From an uncultured bacterium (lineage in GTDB: Bacteria > Bacteroidota > Bacteroidia > Bacteroidales > Bacteroidaceae): a stretch of 13,529 nucleotides of DNA. The translations under genes and the position numbers were made by a program. The notes below the pieces were generated by a model, which saw only the letters and a list, made by a program, of their open reading frames with translations, made no database searches and was not told the origin of the DNA. The stretch lies in the NCBI GenBank assembly GCA_905215655.1, contig CAJMQT010000055.1, positions 1 through 13,529 of the forward strand, written 5' to 3'. Shown piece after piece: positions 8,607 to 13,529 of the stretch. Numbering within the stretch: position 1 is the stretch's first letter; every line of letters starts with the position of its first letter.

Positions 8607-10019
8607 ATGAATAATACTCCCAATGCGCTCTGGGACAAATGCCTTTTGCTCATAAAGGAAAACGTCTCGGAACAGCAGTTCAACACGTGGTTCAAGCCGA
8701 TTGCGTTCGAGTCGTACAACGAGTCGAACAAGACCCTGCTTGTTCAGGTACCAAGCTCTTTCGTCTATGAGTACCTTGAAGAGAACTACGTTGATCTGCT
8801 TACGAGGGTACTTACAAGATATTTCGGGAACGGCGTACATCTGAACTACCGCATCGTCGTAGACAAAACCCACAACATCACACAACAAGTGCAGGCAGAG
8901 CCGGTAGCTAAAATCGACAATCCGGAGACACGCAGACCGCGTGCCAACCAATCTCCGACAACACTCGACGCCGCACAACCACAACAAATCGACTCACAAC
9001 TCAATCCGCATCACACATTCGCGAACTACATCGAAGGCAACAGTAACAAGCTGCCGCGCTCCGTCGGATTGTCAATAGCAGAACATCCCAACACCACACA
9101 GTTCAACCCGATGTTCATCTACGGACCCTCCGGATGCGGAAAGACACACCTGATAAACGCCATCGGCGTGCGCACGAAAGAACTTTATCCTCAGAAGAGA
9201 GTGCTATACATCAGCGCGAGACTCTTCCAAGTGCAATACACCAACGCCGTACTGAGCAACAAGACCAACGACTTCATCAACTTCTACCAGACCATCGACA
9301 TGCTCATTGTCGATGACATACAGGAATGGGTGTCGGCGACAAAGACGCAGGAAACATTCTTCCACATCTTCAACCACCTCTTCCGCAACGGCAAACGCAT
9401 CATATTGGCATGCGACAGACCGCCGGTCGACCTGCAAGGCATGAGCGACCGACTGCTCACAAGATTTAGTTGCGGACTCATAGCAGAGCTTGAAAAACCA
9501 AACATACAGCTCTGTGTCGACATTCTGAACAGCAAGATAAAGCGCGACGGACTGCATATCCCGACAGAAGTAGTAAACTTCATCGGACAGACGGCTAACG
9601 GAAGCGTGCGCGACCTCGAAGGAGTAATCAACTCGCTGCTCGCCTATTCGGTGGTCTACAACTGCAACATAGACATGCGTCTGGCAGAAAGAGTGATAAA
9701 ACGAGCCGTCAAAATAGACGACAAGCCGCTCACGATAGACGACATCATGGAAACCGTCTGCAACCACTTCAACGTCTCTACATCAGCCGTTGCAAGCCGC
9801 AGCCGCAAGCGCGAATACGTAACGGCGCGACAAGTGTCGATGTACCTCGCACAGAAATACACCAAAATGCCCGCGTCGAGAATAGGAAAGCTTGTCGGAG
9901 GAAGAGACCATTCGACCGTGATACACAGTTGCTCGCAAGTTGAGATGCGTATAAAGACCGACCGCCTGTTCCACGACGACATAACAAGCATCGAGCGTTC
10001 GTTCAAATTAAAGAAATAA
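8607..10019 (+). CDS. dnaA: Chromosomal replication initiator DnaA
   Basis: A 470-residue DnaA. It binds ATP and DnaA boxes at the origin, opens the DNA and helps load the replicative helicase. Domain I (1-85) contains the typical LWDKCLLLIKENVSEQQFNTW. A polar Gln/Pro-rich linker follows (about 90-135). The AAA+ domain III has Walker A GPSGCGKTH (173-181), Walker B LIVDDIQ (233-239) and the box VII arginine in TRFSCG (R286). Domain IV ends in the DNA-binding helix-turn-helix, with the DnaA signature GGRDHSTVIH at 431-440. I chose the ATG at 8607 because domain I begins there (MNNTPNALWDKC). The open frame extends to a TTG at 8547, but those 20 residues do not resemble DnaA and overlap the likely promoter. 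No dnaN or recF lies next to it, which is common in Bacteroidota. It stands alone, followed by the tRNA cluster. Confidence 0.97.
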   Translation: MNNTPNALWDKCLLLIKENVSEQQFNTWFKPIAFESYNESNKTLLVQVPSSFVYEYLEENYVDLLTRVLTRYFGNGVHLNYRIVVDKTHNITQQVQAEPVAKIDNPETRRPRANQSPTTLDAAQPQQIDSQLNPHHTFANYIEGNSNKLPRSVGLSIAEHPNTTQFNPMFIYGPSGCGKTHLINAIGVRTKELYPQKRVLYISARLFQVQYTNAVLSNKTNDFINFYQTIDMLIVDDIQEWVSATKTQETFFHIFNHLFRNGKRIILACDRPPVDLQGMSDRLLTRFSCGLIAELEKPNIQLCVDILNSKIKRDGLHIPTEVVNFIGQTANGSVRDLEGVINSLLAYSVVYNCNIDMRLAERVIKRAVKIDDKPLTIDDIMETVCNHFNVSTSAVASRSRKREYVTARQVSMYLAQKYTKMPASRIGKLVGGRDHSTVIHSCSQVEMRIKTDRLFHDDITSIERSFKLKK

Positions 10020-10164
10020 ATAAAACAACCTTCGGCGACCGTCAGCACAGATAAAACCGGCAAACATACATGCCAAAACAAGCAAGCAGACGGTTGATGA
10101 CATACAGATAAAAAGCCGAAAACATTAAATAATCAAATTAAAAAGCAAAAAAGTGGCGTAAAAG

Positions 10165-10196
10165 TTTGTACATTTCATAATAAGTATGTACTTTTG
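10165..10196 (+). promoter_or_regulatory. Promoter of tRNA-Pro(GGG)
   Basis: TTTG (10165-10168), a 20-base gap, then TACTTTTG (10189-10196) is an exact match to TTTG-N20-TAnnTTTG. The expected start near 10203 is about 12 bases before the tRNA. A GTACAT/ATGTAC dyad (10168-10173 and 10186-10191) overlaps both boxes and could be an operator, though it may be chance. Confidence 0.75.
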
Positions 10197-10214
10197 CAAC
10201 CGCTTACAGGCAAT

Positions 10215-10288
10215 CGGGATTTAGCGCAGTTGGTTAGCGCACGCGTCTGGGGGGCGTGAGGTCGCTGGTTCGAGTCCAGTAATCCCGA
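10215..10288 (+). tRNA. tRNA-Pro, anticodon GGG
   Basis: The 74-base cloverleaf has acceptor CGGGATT/AATCCCG (perfect), D stem GCGC/GCGC, anticodon loop CTGGGGG with anticodon GGG and G at position 37 (typical for Pro), and T loop TTCGAGT. The anticodon stem CGCGT/GCGTG holds two G-U pairs. The discriminator base is A, and CCA is not encoded. It reads CCC and CCU codons. It faces tRNA-Pro(CGG), with which it shares nearly all sequence outside the anticodon arm. Confidence 0.96.
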
Positions 10289-10292
10289 CGAT

Positions 10293-10331
10293 AAAAGGTC
10301 GCATGATTGATAACAATCATACGACCTTTTT
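10293..10331 (+). terminator. Intrinsic terminator of tRNA-Pro(GGG)
   Basis: Arms 10293-10309 (begins AAAAGGTCGCATGATTG) and 10314-10330 pair over 17 positions with one C-A mismatch and an ATAA loop. The structure ends in five T. It starts four bases after the tRNA. Confidence 0.88.
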
Positions 10332-10461
10332 CGTTTATCACACTTTCAGAACGGATATAAAAGATATCCTGACAAACCGGCAACATGTATTTGTAAACAT
10401 CTTTCACGGCTCATCCGATAAATTAAGAATGAGCCAAATTCGACCCGGATTTAAGGTATTC

Positions 10462-10501
10462 AAAAATAAAAAGACGGTGAAAGATTATCTCTTTCACCGT
10501 C
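10462..10501 (-). terminator. Intrinsic terminator of tRNA-Pro(CGG)
   Basis: GACGGTGAAAGA (10473-10484) pairs perfectly with TCTTTCACCGTC (10490-10501) around a 5-base loop. Read on the minus strand, the stem is followed by TTTTTATTTTT, a good T-tract. It lies directly after the minus-strand tRNA. Confidence 0.88.
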
Positions 10502-10506
10502 TCATG

Positions 10507-10579
10507 TCGGGATTACTGGACTCGAACCAGCGACCCCTACGTCCCGAACGTAGTGCGCTACCAACTGCGCTAAATCCCG
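10507..10579 (-). tRNA. tRNA-Pro, anticodon CGG
   Basis: The 73-base minus-strand cloverleaf has acceptor CGGGATT/AATCCCG, D stem GCGC/GCGC, anticodon stem CTACG/CGTAG, loop TTCGGGA with anticodon CGG, and T loop TTCGAGT. The discriminator is A and CCA is not encoded. It reads CCG. Its 3' half from the T arm to the acceptor is identical to that of tRNA-Pro(GGG), so the pair probably arose by duplication and inversion. Confidence 0.96.
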
Positions 10580-10590
10580 ATTTGCGACTG

Positions 10591-10598
10591 CAAAGATA
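10591..10598 (-). promoter_or_regulatory. -7 box of the tRNA-Pro(CGG) promoter
   Basis: On the minus strand this reads TATCTTTG, an exact TAnnTTTG, 12 bases upstream of the tRNA. No TTTG lies 19-21 bases farther upstream; the bases there read TGCA or similar, so the -33 box is weak or absent. The box and its downstream CAGTCGCAAA nearly match the tRNA-Phe promoter. Confidence 0.7.
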
Positions 10599-10648
10599 CT
10601 GCATTTTTCTGAATTACGTGCACATTTACCAAGAAAAATGCACAAAAA

Positions 10649-10680
10649 TTTGCATAATTAATAAAAAACGTCTATCTTTG
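10649..10680 (+). promoter_or_regulatory. Promoter of tRNA-Phe
   Basis: TTTG (10649-10652), a gap of 20 bases, then TATCTTTG (10673-10680) is an exact Bacteroidota promoter. The start is expected near 10687, about 17 bases before the tRNA. Confidence 0.82.
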
Positions 10681-10703
10681 CACTCGCAAAAAGCAAACAA
10701 CTC

Positions 10704-10776
10704 GGTGCCATAGCTCAGTTGGTAGAGCAAAGGACTGAAAATCCTTGTGTCCCCGGTTCGATTCCTGGTGGTACCA
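10704..10776 (+). tRNA. tRNA-Phe, anticodon GAA
   Basis: The 73-base cloverleaf has acceptor GGTGCCA/TGGTACC (one G-U pair), D stem GCTC/GAGC, anticodon stem AAGGA/TCCTT, loop CTGAAAA with anticodon GAA, and T loop TTCGATT. The T stem CCCGG/CCTGG has a C-U mismatch at its middle pair, which is unusual for a functional tRNA but probably tolerated. The discriminator is A and CCA is not encoded. It reads UUU and UUC. Confidence 0.95.
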
Positions 10777-10780
10777 CAGA

Positions 10781-10818
10781 AGACCGCTAATTCTAAATGA
10801 ATTAGCGGTCTTTCTTTT
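10781..10818 (+). terminator. Intrinsic terminator of tRNA-Phe
   Basis: AGACCGCTAATTC (10781-10793) pairs perfectly with GAATTAGCGGTCT (10799-10811) around TAAAT, followed by TTCTTTT. It starts four bases after the tRNA. Confidence 0.9.
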
Positions 10819-10883
10819 ACACACATCATTATTCTCTGTCGCCACACCCTAAACTATGAGACAATGGACAACTTCCGGCTCAA

Positions 10884-10920
10884 TAGAAAATTAGTGGGGA
10901 TAATTTTCTACTGAACCCCA
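10884..10920 (+). other. Hairpin with possible H-type pseudoknot upstream of a small ORF
   Basis: TAGAAAATTA (10884-10893) pairs perfectly with TAATTTTCTA (10901-10910) around the loop GTGGGGA. Bases TGGGG inside the loop (10895-10899) are complementary to CCCCA at 10916-10920, just beyond the stem, so RNA could fold as an H-type pseudoknot. The element ends 37 bases before the GTG of the next ORF. It may be a leader structure, or the end of a decayed mobile element; neither is shown. Confidence 0.4.
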
Positions 10921-10957
10921 TTATCTTCTACGCAATCTTAACCATGTTCGTTGGCAT

Positions 10958-11305
10958 GTGGTTAATGACTTCTTTGTAGAACTACTTCAAGAAATTGGAT
11001 TGGAAGCAACTCTTCGCAAAGAGGAGTTAGATTTGATAACCGATTTTGCCCATAAAAGCCGAAGTAAAGGCCGCCTCAACTTTGCACGAGAAATTCCGCA
11101 AGGCAACCTATCCATAAAATATGACGTTGAAGACATACTTCAAGCAACCATCGTCTCTAAATCTACAAGTGAAAAGAGCATAAATCTCACAACAGAACAT
11201 TATTTTCAAGACGAAAATCTCCTTCACCTTACATCATTACCATATCGTCAAAAAGAAATAACACGAATAGCAGAAAAAATCAAAAAAATCGTCGCAGACC
11301 GATAG
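10958..11305 (+). CDS. Unrecognised 115-residue ORF, possibly a 3' gene remnant
   Basis: I do not recognise this protein. The ORF has a GTG start and reads as soluble, charged and mostly helical (VNDFFVELLQEIGLEATL near the start, a Lys-rich C-terminus). There is no signal peptide, membrane segment or known motif. The frame is open upstream to 10904, and the extra residues (FSTEPHYLLRNLNHVRWHV) read smoothly into it, yet the extension contains no ATG or TTG. This suggests a truncated or frameshifted gene. A short frame from ATG 10864 (MDNFRLNRKLVGIIFY) ends at a TGA at 10912, and a +1 shift there would join it to the longer frame. Base composition is visibly more AT-rich than in the flanking housekeeping genes, which fits acquired DNA. 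No promoter or terminator is evident. Confidence 0.45.
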   Translation: MVNDFFVELLQEIGLEATLRKEELDLITDFAHKSRSKGRLNFAREIPQGNLSIKYDVEDILQATIVSKSTSEKSINLTTEHYFQDENLLHLTSLPYRQKEITRIAEKIKKIVADR

Positions 11306-11370
11306 TCGCTATACAAAACCGTGCCTGACAGTAACTCGTTTATCCTCTCAAAGATAACATATTACCTTCC

Positions 11371-11436
11371 AAAAGATAAGCTTTTGCAATGTAAAAGACG
11401 GTCTTTTGCAATGTAAAAGGTGGTCTTTTGGGGAAT
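11371..11436. repeat. 22-base repeat array with A/T tracts phased every 11 bases (array 2)
   Basis: Three 22-base units have the same form as the array before dnaA. AAAA begins at 11371, 11393 and 11415; TTTT begins at 11382, 11404 and 11426. The inner spacers are GATAAGC, GACGGTC and GGTGGTC, so every unit is AAAAG-N5-CTTTT. The spacer between units is GCAATGT twice. The array lies 65 bases after the small ORF, in a gene-free stretch. Confidence 0.85.
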
Positions 11437-11510
11437 AGAATGCTTTTTTAAAGCAAAGAGTTATTTTTCTTGCTACTCCTTAACTTCCAAAAATATTTTT
11501 CCAAATCGTG

Positions 11511-11650
11511 TTTCACACCTTCACGGCCGTATAAGTCGTTGTGTGACAGCGTGATACTGTGAAAGATGATGCCTCTGCCGCGCGAGAGTTTATGTATAGT
11601 GTTTTTTATCCTTCACGGTAAAGCGCTTGTAGACAGTTTGTTACCGTGAA
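11511..11650. repeat. Two dyads sharing a TTTCAC / GTGAAA half-site
   Basis: The first dyad has arms 11511-11524 (TTTCACA-N3-TCAC) and 11551-11564 (GTGA-N3-TGTGAAA), matching at 11 of 14 positions. The second has perfect 10-base arms, TTCACGGTAA (11612-11621) and TTACCGTGAA (11641-11650), around 19 bases. The region 11437-11683 has no supported gene. These may be hairpins, or paired sites for a dimeric DNA-binding protein. Confidence 0.55.
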
Positions 11651-11683
11651 ACATGGTTTGGGCAAACTGTAATCGGTTATGAA

Positions 11684-11752
11684 AATTAAGAGTTAAGAAT
11701 TAAGAATTAAGAAACGAAGTTCGGCGTCAAGCCAATTAAGAGTTAAGAATTA
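11684..11752. repeat. TTAAGAR heptad tandem repeat, two blocks
   Basis: Four 7-base units (TTAAGAG, then TTAAGAA three times) run from 11686 to 11713. Two more lie at 11736-11749. The 19-base segment AATTAAGAGTTAAGAATTA is exactly repeated at 11684-11702 and 11734-11752, a 50-base offset. Between the blocks lies the GC-richer ACGAAGTTCGGCGTCAAGCC. The blocks could vary by slippage. From memory, similar AATTAAGAGTTAAGAA strings are scattered between genes in this phylum. Confidence 0.75.
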
Positions 11753-11879
11753 CTTCTATATAAAAAAGCATCTTACCTATTAAGGCTTTTTCTACATTTA
11801 AGAGTAAAACGTTGTAATACATCAGTAACCTTCTGTTCGCCAATTTTGCAAAGTGCGTTTGCCTACACTTAGACACAAT

Positions 11880-11919
11880 AAAAAAAGGAATTACTCTTTA
11901 TCGAGTAATTCCTTTTTTT
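11880..11919 (-). terminator. Bidirectional-type terminator of the lipoprotein gene
   Basis: A perfect 17-bp stem joins 11880-11896 (AAAAAAAGGAATTACTC) and 11903-11919, with loop TTTATC and seven T on either strand. It lies 35 bases after the stop of the minus-strand lipoprotein gene, its probable user. It could also stop plus-strand transcription. Confidence 0.88.
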
Positions 11920-11954
11920 ATAAATAGCTTCAATTCAAGCCCGGATTTATTGTC

Positions 11955-12617
11955 TTATCTCGTCGCGTAAACTATGAATGTATGTTTGCCAAGTTTCTCA
12001 TCCGAAAAATAGTCGCCGTAAGGTGACTCCAAAGTTACGCCGTCTTCCTTGATTTCGCCTACTACAAGGCTCAGCTGAAGCTGTCTTAAAGCAGAGTTGT
12101 TGACAAACACACCTGCACCAAGACCATAGAAACTGATCTCCAAGCTGTGTGTTCCGCCATTGTAATTGAGGTTGTTGAAAGTCATCTTTGACGGTGCGAC
12201 GTAATACCAAGCATTAGGACTTGAAATGTTGTAGAACATGTATTTAGCCGTCAATGTTTGCGAAGGGGCGTTATCGAGAGCCTCTTTGAGTTCATTATTA
12301 TCTTTTATATAATTCTTGAAGAGACTTCCCGGCACTTCGTAAACCGAAAGCGTAGAGTCATTGCGGAACGCCACTTCGATACCTTCAATCGAGTCGGTCT
12401 TGTTGCTTCCGGTAATCGTATCGTTCCAGAAATAAATCTTGTTGGCTTTTTGATAGTTTGTGGGGTCGCCGTAATAGCTGCCCGAGATGTACGTCATCCA
12501 CGCCTTGTAAACCGCGGGATCGATACCGCCGTCATCGTCGCTGCTGAGACATGATGCAACTGTCACCGCTGAAAAAGCGCACAAAATAAACACGAATAAT
12601 TTTGAAAATCTTTTCAT
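11955..12617 (-). CDS. Small exported lipoprotein of unknown function, probably surface-exposed
   Basis: A 220-residue lipoprotein. A charged start (MKRFSK), a hydrophobic core and the lipobox VASC place the lipidated cysteine at residue 23. The next residues, LSSDDDG, are an acidic Ser/Asp stretch like the lipoprotein export signal that directs Bacteroidota lipoproteins to the cell surface. The mature part is rich in Tyr, Asn, Ser and Gly with alternating hydrophobic patterns, suggesting a beta-sandwich or beta-barrel-like domain. It resembles small Bacteroidota-specific lipoprotein DUFs (DUF4840-like is a guess I cannot confirm). The ATG follows an A-rich leader with no Shine-Dalgarno or clear -7 box. 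It lies 192 bases from folE on the same strand, separated by a 22-base repeat array, so it may have its own promoter. No SusC/SusD or glycan genes are nearby to suggest a role. Confidence 0.85.
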   Translation of the reverse strand: MKRFSKLFVFILCAFSAVTVASCLSSDDDGGIDPAVYKAWMTYISGSYYGDPTNYQKANKIYFWNDTITGSNKTDSIEGIEVAFRNDSTLSVYEVPGSLFKNYIKDNNELKEALDNAPSQTLTAKYMFYNISSPNAWYYVAPSKMTFNNLNYNGGTHSLEISFYGLGAGVFVNNSALRQLQLSLVVGEIKEDGVTLESPYGDYFSDEKLGKHTFIVYATR

Positions 12618-12681
12618 CGTTTAATAGTTTTGTTATTTATTGTTTTGTTATTATTCCTTTATTATAACACAGCCGTTGGCG

Positions 12682-12769
12682 AAATCTTGCACCGATATTA
12701 AGAAAATCTTGCTTCAAGGGGAAGAAAATCTTAAACCAAGAGGAAGGAAATATTAAATCAACCGGCACA
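12682..12769. repeat. 22-base tandem repeat, four units (array 3)
   Basis: AAATCTT begins at 12682, 12704 and 12726, and a degenerate AAATATT at 12748, each exactly 22 bases apart. Units 1 and 2 match at about 15 of 22 positions, and units 2 and 3 at about 16 of 22. The second half carries CAAG followed by GGAAG. Small dyads AAGA-AAA-TCTT and CTTG-CTT-CAAG alternate. The array lies between folE and the lipoprotein gene, upstream of the latter. It differs in sequence from the AAAAG-N5-CTTTT arrays but shares their period. Confidence 0.75.
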
Positions 12770-12809
12770 TACGTCTCTTGCGAATGCCGTATCCCGCATG
12801 ACTGACGGT

Positions 12810-13403
12810 CTAAATATGCTTTCCCTCACTGTGCAAAAGGTTCATGAATTCCTCGCGCGTCTTTGCCTGATTGAACGCTCCGGAGAAGTCGCTCGTCGTC
12901 GTTATGGAGTTTTGTTTCTCCACTCCGCGCATCTGCATGCACATGTGCTTTGCCTCAACCACTACCATTACGCCGAGCGGTTTGAGTGTCTCCTGAATGC
13001 AATCTTTTATCTGTAATGTCATGCGCTCCTGCACTTGAAGGCGGTGACTGTATATGTCGACGACGCGGGCTATCTTGCTCAGCCCCGTAATATATCCGTT
13101 GGGGATGTAGGCAACGTGCACTTTGCCATAGAAGGGGAGCATGTGGTGCTCGCAGAGAGAGAAGAAGTCGATGTCCTTTACGATTACCATCTGGTTGTAT
13201 TTCTCTTCAAACAGCGCGTCGAGCAGCACTTTACGGGCGTCTTGGGTGTAGCCGCGCGTCAGCACCTGCATCGCTTTTGCAACGCGCATGGGCGTCTTCT
13301 GCAAACCTTCGCGGTCGGGATTTTCACCTAAAAGAGTTATTATACGCTTATAATTTGACGCCAAGTCATCGAGACCTTCGCGAAATTCTGTTTCAGGGTT
13401 CAT
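12810..13403 (-). CDS. folE: GTP cyclohydrolase I
   Basis: A 197-residue type IA GTP cyclohydrolase. It converts GTP to 7,8-dihydroneopterin triphosphate, the first step of tetrahydrofolate synthesis and, through QueD, of queuosine synthesis. The zinc and catalytic residues are all present: C84, H86 and H87 in SLCEHHMLPFYGK, and C155 in AKHMCMQMRGV. The 68-residue spacing from H87 to C155 equals that of the E. coli enzyme. The N-terminal helical part, GENPDREGLQKTPMRVAKA, is also typical. Length is near the minimal core; E. coli FolE is about 25 residues longer at the N-terminus. The ATG follows an A/T-rich leader. Upstream sequence continues only 126 bases to the window edge, so operon partners are not visible. 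Confidence 0.97.
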   Translation of the reverse strand: MNPETEFREGLDDLASNYKRIITLLGENPDREGLQKTPMRVAKAMQVLTRGYTQDARKVLLDALFEEKYNQMVIVKDIDFFSLCEHHMLPFYGKVHVAYIPNGYITGLSKIARVVDIYSHRLQVQERMTLQIKDCIQETLKPLGVMVVVEAKHMCMQMRGVEKQNSITTTSDFSGAFNQAKTREEFMNLLHSEGKHI

Positions 13404-13529
13404 TATGTTTTATCTTTTATGTTCTTGCCGTTCGAGGCGCATTCTTATTGTTTAAGACAACAACACCGCAGCCGTCGTTTTACAAGATGAAGCGATCGTG
13501 CGGTCGGCGCCTCGTTTATCAGTAGGCAA

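Noticed and set aside
10047..10113. Direct repeat ACAGATAAAA after dnaA (10047-10056 and 10104-10113)
   Set aside because: Ten bases twice in AT-rich DNA is weak, and nothing else supports a function.
10303..10713. 136-codon plus-strand frame across the tRNA region
   Set aside because: It runs through two terminators and the minus-strand tRNA-Pro, and its translation is just these RNA genes read as protein.
10776..11954. Integrative element inserted at tRNA-Phe
   Set aside because: The AT-rich stretch after the tRNA looked like an island, but I see no integrase and no repeat of the tRNA 3' end downstream.
13433..13514. CGAGGCGC / GCGCCTCG inverted repeat near the right edge
   Set aside because: Only 8 bases per arm with 66 bases between them; likely chance in GC-rich sequence.
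13445..13529. C-terminus of a minus-strand gene upstream of folE
   Set aside because: Two minus-strand frames are open to the window edge (stops at 13452-13454 and 13445-13447), but fewer than 30 residues are visible and neither resembles a protein I know.

Overview
The window reads as chromosomal DNA from a Bacteroidota bacterium, most likely of the Prevotella group. Four things support this. Several transcription starts carry the Bacteroidota promoter pattern TTTG-N20-TAnnTTTG. Start codons follow A-rich leaders with no Shine-Dalgarno sequence. One lipoprotein has an acidic stretch after its lipidated cysteine (SSDDDG). The gene set (HflX, DUF4954, an M16 protease, class I fumarase, DnaA, FolE) fits that phylum. 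None of the three tRNA genes encodes its CCA tail. The Prevotella-level placement is an inference.

Layout. Positions 1-7827 hold four plus-strand genes with short gaps: hflX (5' end cut by the window edge), a DUF4954 beta-helix protein, a secreted M16 zinc protease and class I fumarase. A long inverted repeat (7902-7980) closes this block. A 600-base gene-free region follows, with a phased A/T-tract array (8085-8183) and an AT-rich stretch, and then a promoter and dnaA (8607-10019). Next comes a tRNA cluster: tRNA-Pro(GGG) on plus, tRNA-Pro(CGG) on minus and convergent with it, and tRNA-Phe(GAA) on plus, each with a clear promoter -7 box and terminator hairpin. From 10820 to 11950 lies an AT-richer accessory stretch with one unrecognised ORF and several repeat types. 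The right end holds two minus-strand genes, a small surface-type lipoprotein (11955-12617) and folE (12810-13403).

The genes are mainly housekeeping: ribosome rescue, envelope proteolysis, fumarate metabolism, replication initiation, translation and tetrahydrofolate or queuosine precursor synthesis. I see no defence, CRISPR, phage or conjugative system.

The most unusual content is non-coding. Three intergenic arrays share an exact 22-base period. In two of them (8085-8183 and 11371-11436) every unit is AAAAG-N5-CTTTT followed by seven variable bases, so A- and T-tracts alternate every 11 bases, about one helical turn. The third (12682-12769) has different sequence but the same period. They look like a dispersed family of curved-DNA or protein-binding repeats. 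Nearby are TTTCAC/GTGAAA dyads, a TTAAGAR heptad repeat and a hairpin that could form a pseudoknot.
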